From the NCBI GenBank assembly GCA_964036155.1, contig OZ038423.1, positions 31,511,249-31,575,248 on the forward strand: a stretch of 64,000 nt of DNA. The letters run 5' to 3'. The notes under the pieces were generated by a model that saw only the letters and a program-made list of their open reading frames with translations, ran no database searches and was not told where the DNA came from. Source of the DNA: Diploscapter coronatus (taxonomy: Eukaryota; Nematoda; Chromadorea; Rhabditida; Rhabditidae). Position numbers and translations under genes: made by a program. Positions 31,075 through 40,590 of the stretch are shown piece by piece; position 1 is the first letter of the stretch; every line of letters begins with the position of its first letter.

Positions 31075-31588
31075 TATAAGCCAAGTCTAGTTTTAAATCA
31101 ACACAATTTCTAGTAGAGATCTGCTTTATGTTACATACAATTTGAACATCGCTATTTTATAAACGTCGTCGAGTTGCTTTTATCTAAGTCTTTATTACTG
31201 TCTCGTACACATTATTAGTCTCGTTTCATGGACATTTAAAATTTGTTTTTCACCAATCGAAAATCATGAAAATACCGATGCAATTTTCATCGTTTCTTCT
31301 GTGATGAAAGAAAAACTATTAGTTCCCATGAAGTCGTAGCCTAATATAAATTCCATAATTCTTTGAAATGTGGATTATGATTAATTAGAATTTAACGAGT
31401 ATTTTAAGGAGAAATCCGAGTTCGAAAAAGCAAACAAACAATGAAAAATAATCCTAAAATTTTAAATAAAAATATCAAATTGCATATAAAATTTTTTCGA
31501 TAAAGATTTATTTTATAAGATCAAATTTAGTAAAATTTTTGATGACAAAATTATACAATAGAATTTCATGCATTTAAAAATTCTCAAT

Positions 31589-33587
31589 TCAATAAGCAGT
31601 AGTCATAGCAGTGCTATGAACTTCATTTACACTCGTGCCCTTGTTGATTGACTGAGCTTGCTCTTTCGAATGTTTTGAGCAGAGCATTGCATTCACGTTA
31701 GTTCTGACGGTTTTATTGAAGATGAACAAAACTATCGGTGATATCTGAAGATTTGTTTTCAAATAGCCATTCTTATTTGAAAATTTTTAAAATTAATGCT
31801 TACCGCATTGTTGATTGGAAATAGGATAATCATGGAGAATCCAGCCCATTTAGAAGTAGAAATGTAAGGCATAAAAAACCAAACTAACGATGTAATAAAA
31901 TAGCAAATGAAGAACATCATGAACTAAATTTTTGGATTTTAGTAGAGGAATTCGTTATTTATTGATACTCTGATAAAAGTAGTTATGATCGTTTATAATA
32001 GCTAACGATGGTTATAAGTTAAAAGAGAGAGAGAGAGCATGTAATAATAAAATCTCACTTTATACATTCAAAAATCGATTCTTTATCAGAATAATAAAAA
32101 TTAGGGTTTGAATACCTGAATCAGAAGTCGTAACTCGGTAGCGTTGACTTTGTTTCTCGTTTGGTTTTCAGGGTCTCGTCTAACAAAAATATTCCGTTTG
32201 ATGATGGCCATATTCTTATTGTTTCTTCGAATTTTGATGAAGATGAACGAATATGAAAACACTATTATTGGACAGGGAACAAAACCAGTAGAAAAATCGA
32301 GATAGCGGTGCCTAAAAGTAACGCTGAATCAGTTTATCAACCTGAAAACATTAAAGAACCTCTTGAAAACTGCATTCAAAACCAATTTTTATGTGATAAA
32401 ATTCATGAAACGAAATCGATGGAAGGATAAATAAGGAGAGAAAAGTCCAAACTTGACATGTTCTAATAAATTTCGAAAATAAAAAATGCTAACTGACCAG
32501 GCCAGGGGATTCTCATATAGTGCAGACAGATACTCAAAATAATACAGCATTCTACAACATGGAAATAGCATTGGAGACGCAATCAGGAATCCAGCGAGAA
32601 AATCACAACCGATTATCATTAGGGTCCGTGACTTGGAGAAGATGTGTTTGAAACTCATCGGGAAAGTTATCGATATGAGTCTGAAAGGATTTTTTTAAAA
32701 TTAACTATGGAAGAAAGTGAATTTAACCTGTTAACCGACATGACCCCCAGCTGAATGACGTACGTATACCAAAATCCATTATATAAGAACATTAGCCAAT
32801 AATTGAGTTCGTATGTGGGCTAAAATAGAACTTTTGAAAATTGAGAGAAAAATATCCTCAAACGATATTTTCATCCTGAATCATTTGAGCCAGGACGAGA
32901 AATACCAACAGTATGGTGGCCATGGATAACTCGCAAAAGGCTGATGAGATTATGAGCCAATAGCTGTAAAGGGAATATCATGATACCTTGGAAAAAAATG
33001 AACAATTTTAACGAAGTTCACCTTGATTCAGAACGCATTTCGTAGCATCCTAGGATAACTGATATCAATAGTAAGTTTGATATGCAAGCAAAGAGACCAA
33101 ATAGACACAATATTGTAATTGCGATCAAGTTATCTCGACCTTGGGGATCGGATCTTCAATTTTTAGAATTTTCAATTTGAAACTTTTTTTTTAATTGTAA
33201 TATTTTGAATGAATTGCGAAATGCCCTAAAATATTCGAATGATTTCACATTACCACGCACTTTTTTCTGAAAGAAAATTAGATTAATCTCCAAATAATTG
33301 TTCCGTTAAAATTTTATTCATCTGTTCATAAAACTAACAAATGAACTAAACTTGGTTTGACTGTGAAATCAGTCGTAGATTAATTACCTTCGAAAATGAC
33401 AAATTTCATCTACCCTTTCACTTACTAGTGGTTTAAATAGTCGAAAATATGTTGGCTCTTACATAAAATCCCCGAATGAATCATAAGGCCCATTGAGCTT
33501 CCAGGATTCGGCAATACTTTCAATTGTAGATGAATAAGCTGATAAGTTAGAAGATAAAATTGCTGAACTATCAGAAGTAGCACTCAT
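31589..33587 (-). CDS. Seven-transmembrane chemoreceptor, SRX-like
   Basis: Rhodopsin-like nematode serpentine receptor, expected in sensory cilia. Eight phase-consistent exons: 33463-33587, 33022-33153, 32864-32963, 32728-32819, 32498-32680, 32116-32311, 31804-31923, 31589-31744, giving 367 aa. The N-terminus is Ser-rich with a sequon (SNLS) and no signal peptide. TM1 contains the conserved Asn in ACISNLLLISVIL. TM3 ends in SVNR followed by LISITFPMSFKHIFSK, the position of the DRY-like NR motif and its loop in SRX receptors. TM5 is VPCPIIVFSYSFIFI. TM7 has NNAISPIVLFIFNKTVR, with the usual Pro and an Asn near the end. Placement in SRX rather than a sister class (SRSX, SRT) is by eye. The acceptor of exon 2 is weak. 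AATAAA lies about 77 nt past the stop. Confidence 0.85.
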
Positions 33588-33687
33588 TTTTCTCTATCGT
33601 AATGTATTCTAAAATATAGTTGTGAAGTAAGAAACGCCTAAAATTATAGCATTTAAAACAGACTCTGTAATATTTGACGATCTCAAG

Positions 33688-34125
33688 AAAGGGGTTGGAC
33701 GAGAGACTTCAAATTCGTTTCTGAAGGAGTATTTGAGTGTTTTCTACCTATATTTGACCTGGAGAACACGATTTTGGGGCTTTTTCCCGAAGTTTTCAAG
33801 TCCAGGTTCGGGTATCGGGTCCGGGGGTCAAATTTGAAAAGTCATTCTTATATTCCAAATTGTATATCATATTGTTCAGTTCGACGAGCTGAGTCGATTG
33901 GCGCAAACGTTTTTCGAAGGTGCCTTCACAAAAGTTGCTCAGTTTGATGAGCTCTATCGAATGATATATGATTTGGGGGTCGAACTCAAAAATTCGACCC
34001 TCTCAAGGTGCATTTTTCAGAAAGTGTACATAGCCCCGGAATCATGTTTTTCAGGTCGAATATAGTCAGAAACCACTAAAAAAACCTTGTAAAAACGACT
34101 TTTGCCACTGGTCACCCCTTAGTTG
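33688..34125. mobile_element. Palindromic fold-back element, about 440 bp
   Basis: Almost the whole stretch is an imperfect palindrome centred near 33906. The left arm (33688-33781, with TTTCTACCTATATTTGACCT) pairs with the right arm (34033-34125, reverse complement TTTCTGACTATATTCGACCT). The inner blocks also pair, CCAAATTGTATATCAT with the reverse complement of ATGATATATGATTTGG. It has no open frame. It lies upstream of the chemoreceptor start and would form a long hairpin if transcribed. I see no second copy here. Confidence 0.65.
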
Positions 34126-35645
34126 ATTCCCTCACGGACTCTACGTGGTCCGTAAAAATTGGAACCCAGACCGGACCCTGACATTTAAATTTTTTCGAGG
34201 CGGACCTGGACCGGACCCGGAAATCAATTCATTTCTGGGTCTGTCCATTCCTGGGTTGCACTATTGATAGATCAACGATGGATAAACGAATTAAACATAA
34301 AGGAAGAATTTTGATGTAAGGTTGAGCTGTAATCTGGCTATTCTGAATCTAAGAAGATTTATAAATATCGTAGATGCGCTGAAAAACGACAGCGAATCAT
34401 TGGCGCAGAATGAAATTTAGGTTTTGAAAGCAATATTAAAAATGTATAATAAATACCCTTGAACTAATTCTCAATATTTCAAGAGACATTTGATTAAAAT
34501 AAAACATGAAGCATTTTCACGGATAAGACTCGAATTTTGTATCATTTTTGAGCAGGATACAAATTCAGATTCGAATATTTTTCGATTCGGAAGCAGATAT
34601 TTTGAAAAGTTTAAATTAAACACGGACATTGAGATTTTTCTCGACTAGAACCCGGACATCGAGATTTTTCGACCGAGCCCGTACATATCTGGCCATAAGT
34701 TTCAAAAATATTTCAAATTATTTCTCAGTTTCAAAAGTTTGGAAAGAGGCAAGTTAAAAGATGAAGGGAAAAATAAGCAATAAAACTACTGTGCAGTTTC
34801 ACATGGCCGAGCTCTTTCCTACAAAAGTATGGGAAAGACTCTTCATCCTGGAGAAAATATACCAGCCGGTAATTTTATCCTATTGCTTATCACATGTCAA
34901 AAAATTGATGATAAAGTTTCGCGATTACTTTTCTCAAAGTCCGATTCCACGTGGTTTTCGAAGTAAATTGCAAGAAAAAAAGTAAAGCATTGAGAAAATT
35001 ATATAATTCGAGCACAATTATTGTCAACGTTAGCACGTAACAAAAGATTATGAAAGAGAACTATTTGAAAAGCGAACATTGGAAATGTTTCTAGATTGAT
35101 ATAGCGATTTTGGAAATTGAGCCTAGTCAGATCATTGAAATTGTAATTTATGTAGTCATTATAAATATGTCGACAGCTTGTAAAAGTAGCCCTGGATTTA
35201 AAAAAAAGACGAATAAGCTATTCCTAAAGCAGTATGAATTCATTCTTTGAGGTATGTAGAGAGCGAAAATCCCGTCCGCTCGTTGAAGACAAAATCAGTG
35301 GTGTTTCGTTAAAATGTTGAAAAAAATTATAGAAAATTTGCTCACAAAAAAGGTTTCTGATCGTCATCTTCGTAAATCATACCCTTGGTTGCACTTATAC
35401 GTTTTTCATGAGATTTTTTACTATAAGCTTGATTACCCATCAGATTTTGAGAAAAAAAACTTATAGATTTGTCTTCACAACGGGAATATCACTTGTGCCT
35501 TCTACTTTATAATTCATATCCTCATTAAGTTTTTATTAGCAAACATAGTTAAACATAAAATATTTCGTCTTGCAGTCCATTCTACCTTAAATTTATCACA
35601 CAATATATCGATAATTGATTTGTGCAAGAAGAGATAATTCAGAAA
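34126..35645. other. Intergenic region, no supported gene
   Basis: Holds a short tandem duplication near 34620-34680 (two units around CGGACAT-GAGATTTTTC) and the second copy of the dispersed repeat at 35249-35515. An open frame at 34761-34985 (74 aa) has no neighbours in phase and no recognisable motif; I left it uncalled. Confidence 0.5.
35249..35515 (+). repeat. Dispersed direct repeat, copy 2
   Basis: Partner of 30361-30622, same orientation and order of shared blocks (TGAAGACAAA, TTTCTGATCGTCATCTTC, TTTTCATG). No coding frame. Confidence 0.65.
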
Positions 35646-36312
35646 TCAATTCGCTCCTCCGACAAGACCTTCCTTCTTCAATTTTACCTGGAAAGAAACA
35701 TCAAGTAAATATGAATCTATGGGGAAATGGTTACCAGAAACTTCAATTCGACCAACTGTATGCTTTGTTCATCCTCGGACTCACAAGTGCCGACGGCCTT
35801 TCCAATCTGAAGAAAACAAATAAAGTAAAATAAAAATAAATTTTAAATCCGATAAAATACCAATTCGTGAATGAGTTTAGCTCGATCCTCTTTGGACAAT
35901 CCCTTCATTTGCGATGGTTTCGCGAGTTTTTCTCCTACGACAACTTTCTCGAAGACGTCTTTTGCCTAAATTTGAATTTTCATTCTTTAAAACTATTTTC
36001 TTGCCTTTGGAGTAGCATTAGGCAAAATCTCCTTCTTCATATAGTCGAATATCTGATCGATTTTTTCGAGGAACGGCTTATCGATTGGTTTCTAAAATTA
36101 TTATTTGCATTAGTTCTCGGAAATTGTCTAACCCCAGCAACTTTGACGACGTCCCGCTCTTCATCGGAAAACTTTGACAGTTTTTCCATCTTTTGATCGG
36201 CAGTCAGGTTGAAATCGTAGACAATTGGGAACATCTGAAGGTTTTTTAAAATTTTAATTTAAATAAAAAAGCGAACCTCATCCTTGATCTTCAGAATTTG
36301 ATCTTCGTTCAT
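35646..36312 (-). CDS. Small Lys/Glu-rich helical protein, unknown
   Basis: Six exons: 36277-36312, 36133-36234, 36005-36091, 35861-35965, 35735-35806, 35687 down to 35646, giving 147 aa with all phases 0. The sequence (starting MNEDQILKIKDEMFPIVYDF) is rich in Lys, Glu and Leu with regular helical spacing and lacks a signal peptide, so it is probably cytosolic. It resembles nematode helical families such as FAR or SXP/RAL-2 in composition and in segments like SDEERDVVKVAG and NATPKAKDVFEKVV, but I cannot place it firmly. The intron between exons 3 and 4 starts with GCAAGA, a GC-AG intron. Every intron being phase 0 is regular enough to suggest exon-wise growth, which is inference. Confidence 0.7.
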
Positions 36313-37269
36313 TTTTATTGATATCGCTTTATAAATCACCGACAAAAAACGTCTTCCTAAATAATTCATCAGAATTAAAGGTTATCAATTTAATTATGAG
36401 TTAATCAATAAAATTGATATATTTAACGCGATTTTTAAAGTGCAAAATCAAGAGAAATGGACGAACAACAAAAGTGACAAATGTGTTTGGTTTTTGAGCG
36501 AATATGTGGTGAGGGCATAAAAATATTCGTTCGAAATCCGACCTGACAGTTGTTAATCGAGTAGGAGGAAGTGAGAAGCGAGAGAAAGAACATCAGGCTT
36601 ATCCTCAAGACCTCTTCACATGCAAAACTGACTCATTTGTAAACCTCGTCCGCTTTTTAGGTTGATTTTCTATAAATATTGGGTGATTGTTACAATGAGC
36701 CTCTTTGAATGATTGAAACGACTCAAGAAAGATGATAAACAAGCAAGAAAATTCAAGGGTTCACATATGTTTGAGCCATGATATATCCGGTCCAGTTATG
36801 AGGAGATATAGCTCAGGATGTAACTTAGAATTTCGAGGCCGAAAATTGATCTTTGTATATTTCGAAATATAAATGCGAATAAATTTCATAAGTTATTGAC
36901 GGATCCCGACATATGAATTGAGAGTTATTAGTTAATTAATTATTTTATTTGTGATGTAATTGTAATAGAGATTTTGCAATTTTAATATGATACATTTATT
37001 TCGAAATTCAAAATAGTTTATTACAGTATGCATGACTTATCTTCTTCAAAAATGCCTGAACATTATTTCCTTGCGTCATTCAGTTACTCGATGATGCAGG
37101 TGCAAAACGAAACTAGAAGCCTTATCGGTATTTTTATCATTTCCATCGGAAAGTTTGCATCGTCAAGACAACCACAAGATAAGGCATAATTTTCGTATTC
37201 ACAGCTTCTTTTATTCGTCTCAGTAATTCAAAGATTCATCGACAAAATATCGATTTTTCCTAAATTACC
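36313..37269. other. Intergenic region, divergent promoters
   Basis: AT-rich, flanked by the start codons of a minus- and a plus-strand gene. No gene or repeat recognised. Confidence 0.5.
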
Positions 37270-37769
37270 ATGTCATACATGTTTCATCCAGAGAAGAAAT
37301 ACCCGATTCAAGAAAATGTAAACTACGCCTATCCAAGTCAGAATCAGTCACCCCCTTCGTATGAGAGCTCGGGACGCAATGCGGGTTTCGCCTTCAATAC
37401 ACAGTATTCTGATAACTCGCAGCAAAGACAGGCGGGCTCATTTTCTTCAAATTTCGTTTTCGTTTGAGACTATTTATCCTTCATCACTTTCTCCACTCAT
37501 AATCCAATGACAAGTTTATGCATCTTCTTTCATGGACATAAATCTGTTATTTCAGATGACATTAAAGGTGCCGTTAATTGTTTTTCTCGAATTTTCAGGG
37601 ACCAAATGCTCAATCCAACGCGCCGCAGCCTCCAGGCCTTCAACCGGTGTGTGCCAATCCCTATCCAGCGTCAGCTACGCTCTGTATACGTCAAGACGTG
37701 AATCATATTGCGGCGTGCAGAAGGGGTGATTTTTTTTCTAGGCTCTATTTAATTTACGTGAGAGTATGA
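37270..37769 (+). CDS. Small Tyr/Pro/Gln-rich protein, paralogue 1
   Basis: Two exons, 37270-37431 and 37599-37769, give about 110 aa. It is the tandem paralogue of 38513-39065. The first exons align along their whole length through YP-Q-N--Y-YP-Q----PSY and then N-YSD-S--RQ, and the intron sits at the same phase-0 place after Gln. In this copy the donor would be CAG|GCGGGC, a non-standard GC donor, whereas the paralogue has CAG|GTAAAT. The frame could instead run on for 12 codons to the stop at 37466. There is no signal peptide or membrane span. SPPSYESSG contains a PPxY motif, the ligand of WW domains. The second exon shares only Pro-rich PPGL with the paralogue and has four cysteines. Function unknown; the 3' half is the weak part of the model. 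Confidence 0.5.
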
Positions 37770-38512
37770 AATCAAGCAATAATTTGTTTTTTTTAAACTA
37801 CATCTTCCAACATCTTTCAATCTGTATCTGTCGTTACGACATGCCAAAAACGCACCTGTTCATTTGGAGATTCAATTTTAATGAATAGTCTACAAATACG
37901 AATTCGGATTCTTGATCTTGATGTGTGAAGTAGAAAAGGCTTGCAAAAAGTAAATGTGATTGTAGTCATGAAACGATTCAAGAGGATAACAAATTATAGA
38001 AGAGAACAAATAAAACCTTTCATTTTCAAGGAAGAACAGTAAATCGTCGTTTATCGATGATGCTCGCCGGATTCATGTTCGTCTTCTTCTTTTTAATCAA
38101 GTTGGGACTTAAATTCATACCTGCACTGGTATCTTCTTCGTCATCGTCGAAACATCATTGATTAGGAAATTATTTTATTATCAATCAATCTTCTCTTATG
38201 TGCTAAACTATGCTTAACTTTATCGTTGACATTTTTATTATTTTTTTCAAATAAATAACTTTAACTGAATTGCGAAATTATTTTTTATGTTTTAATGCAA
38301 AAATAATCTGTCTTCTTTCACCTTTCAAAACCTAGTATCACCTGAACCGAAGCGAACGTTGGTCTTATTCATTAGAACTTCATGTCCCCCGAGCAACGGG
38401 GCGAGCCCATTAATTATCCAAAAATTCTACAAGTTCCTGATTCATTTCGGCTATTTCGAGATCTTTATCTAAATTAATTTGGGCATTTCCAAAATAAGCT
38501 AGAATTTATTCG
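37770..38512. other. Spacer between tandem paralogues; no gene seen
   Basis: AT-rich spacer. No open frame that joins in phase to either neighbour and no repeat recognised. Confidence 0.5.
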
Positions 38513-39065
38513 ATGGCAACACCATTCACAATAAGTTCGCATAGTGGTTATCCAAAGCAAGGGAATATTAGCTATTCATATCCAACTCAAGCACTACCAT
38601 CATACAGCAATGGTTTTAGCAATCAAGGGTTCAGTGATAGATATTCATACAATACCAACTATTCCGATACGTCGTCATTTAGACAGGTAAATAATCGAAA
38701 TTTTAGTAGGTTTTGTGCAGTCCAGTTCAGTTCGATTCGATTCGATTAAAAGATGTCGAGTCGCAATTCTCGATTCGGCTCGGGGATTCCCATTGTTCTC
38801 TATGTTTGGTTTTAGTTTTATTCGAACAATGCAAAATCATAAATTGTAGCTATGGATTTTACCTATCAGATGAGAAATTATAGTGACAATTGTGATTTTC
38901 CAGCAACAAGTTTCTCCACCTCGTGCAAGTGTTCCTTTCGTAGCTCAGTCTCGAGTTGGAGTACCCATGGTTGCAATTCAGACTACAGGACCGAATGGAA
39001 TTCCGATTCCGCCAGGATTGAACGCGGATGGAAGACCAGGAAGTTGGCAAAATTTAAATTTATGA
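38513..39065 (+). CDS. Small Tyr/Pro/Ser-rich protein, paralogue 2
   Basis: Exons 38513-38686 and 38904-39065 with a clean GTAAAT donor and TTTTCCAG acceptor give 111 aa. The first half is Tyr/Ser/Asn-rich (YSYPTQALPSYSNGF, YNTNYSDTSSFRQ) and low in complexity. The second is Pro/Val/Gly-rich (RVGVPMVAIQTTGPNG, PIPPGLNADGRPGSW). There is no signal peptide or membrane span. The composition recalls disordered linker or RNA-granule type proteins and small secreted peptides without processing sites; no family is recognised. It sits 740 bp downstream of its paralogue in the same orientation. Confidence 0.65.
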
Positions 39066-39691
39066 AAGATTTAATTGAAGATATCCTCATGCAAATTTGA
39101 AGAAATCCATAATTTTCAAAACAAAAAAATCTTGCTAAATTAAGGTCCAGTCCGGAGTCGGAAAAAAGCGGCGCGATACGGTGCGTTAAGCTGCATTGCG
39201 CTTTTCGTCTGGATTCTCCTTAAGATAATCTACAGCCTTATGACATCAATAAAAGCTAAAAATGCCTTGTCTAAATGATCTATGAATCGCAACATCGATT
39301 CTGAGCATTCTTTTGTCAACTTATTAGCCCACATTATTTTCTTGCCCATTTCATGTGTTTTGGGATGTCATTTCGCTACATTACTAAATTCGTGATACTT
39401 TGGATTGATAAAGAAACGTGCATTTTTTACCTGAAACCTGATTTCGTGTTCTTCATCATTTTATGGAGAGTCATTGATTTATCACCAATTAACGTGATTG
39501 ATAGTCTTTGTTGTAGTTGATATCTCCGAAACTTCAAACATGTGATTAAAAATGTCATCAGTTGAGACTAATTCACTGAACTGAGACTGTTCATATAAAT
39601 TTGTCAACTTGTCTGGAAATATTTTTTTCTACTTTATAACCATCTTAAACGCGAATAAATTGAATTTTTAGATTAGACAGTTGTAGTCACT
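39066..39691. other. Intergenic region, no gene seen
   Basis: AT-rich spacer upstream of the secreted helical protein gene. Nothing recognised apart from likely promoter sequence. Confidence 0.5.
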
Positions 39692-40563
39692 ATGCAATAT
39701 ATTTTGTGTCTTTTATTAGCTATTTTGAAAGTTTCTATCGCTGCTATGGAAGAAAATGAAACGATCATGTCGCCATTGAGTCAATGTAAGAATTATAAAC
39801 TTTTATTTTTTAATTTAAAGGTTTTTTCAGCGATGTTGGAAGATGCCGATTTAATATGGGCGGAAAAGTTGGTACATAATATGACTGAAGAAGAAAAATC
39901 CGCATATGCTAAGGTAAAATATTTGATTTTTAGTTTTTTTCTGTTTATATTTTAGATTGCGAAGACGTTGCACGACAGGGAAACTAGCACAGATGAAAAA
40001 CTAGCCATTGTTGACGAAATCAGCGGTCATAGTCAGAAATTGATCGATAATAAAGCACTTCTGAAAGATATCATCGAAAGTTATAACATCCTATTGGACT
40101 ATTACGATGAAATAAATAAGAAGATTAGCCCAAGGGTGGGGAAATTTATATCAAAATAATTCTTAATGCTATTTTATTTTAGGCTCAAAAGTTCCTGCAA
40201 ACCTTAGTCGATTACATTAGAGACAACCCAATTAAGATGGCTTCCGTTCATAGCAAAGAAGCACAGAAAGTGGTAAGATTATTCGTTTTTGACAAGTTTC
40301 GATGAAGATTCTTCGCTCTAAAATAAGAGATAAAAATGAATTTAGTTTGACGGCATGTTTGTTTTCATCATCCAATCTGACGAAAAGACGCAAGAAGATA
40401 TCAAAACTATTTTCGCTGGTTTTGAAGTAAAGTGTTCTATTTTATTTTTTATGAAACCAAATTGTTTCAGCCGAAACATAAAGAGAGCGGTATTTCGAAG
40501 AAGTTCGCTGAACTCTATGAGAAAACTCAATATGCTCCGATGGCCTTTGTCTTGGTTCTGTGA
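39692..40563 (+). CDS. Secreted helical protein, FAR-like (fatty acid/retinol binding) candidate
   Basis: Six phase-matched exons, 39692-39785, 39831-39913, 39956-40135, 40183-40272, 40346-40426 and 40471-40563, give 206 aa. Residues 1-17 (MQYILCLLLAILKVSIA) are a typical signal peptide. The rest is Lys/Glu/Asp/Leu-rich and alpha-helical. Segments HNMTEEEKSAYAKIAK and INKKISPRAQKFLQTLVDYI follow the pattern of nematode FAR proteins (Pfam Gp-FAR-1), with an acidic TEE-K start and a -I--L-P-A--F motif. An SXP/RAL-2 relationship is the main alternative. There are no cysteines in the mature part. FAR proteins are secreted and bind fatty acids and retinol. AATAAA lies at 40585-40590. Confidence 0.75.
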
Positions 40564-40584
40564 CTTTGAAATTAGTTAATTTTA

Positions 40585-40590
40585 AATAAA
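40585..40590 (+). terminator. AATAAA polyadenylation signal
   Basis: Twenty-two nucleotides after the stop codon of the secreted helical protein gene, within the normal range for nematode 3' ends. Confidence 0.6.

Noticed and set aside
34761..34985. 74-aa plus-strand open frame
   Set aside because: No motif, no neighbours in phase, and AT-rich composition like the surrounding spacer.
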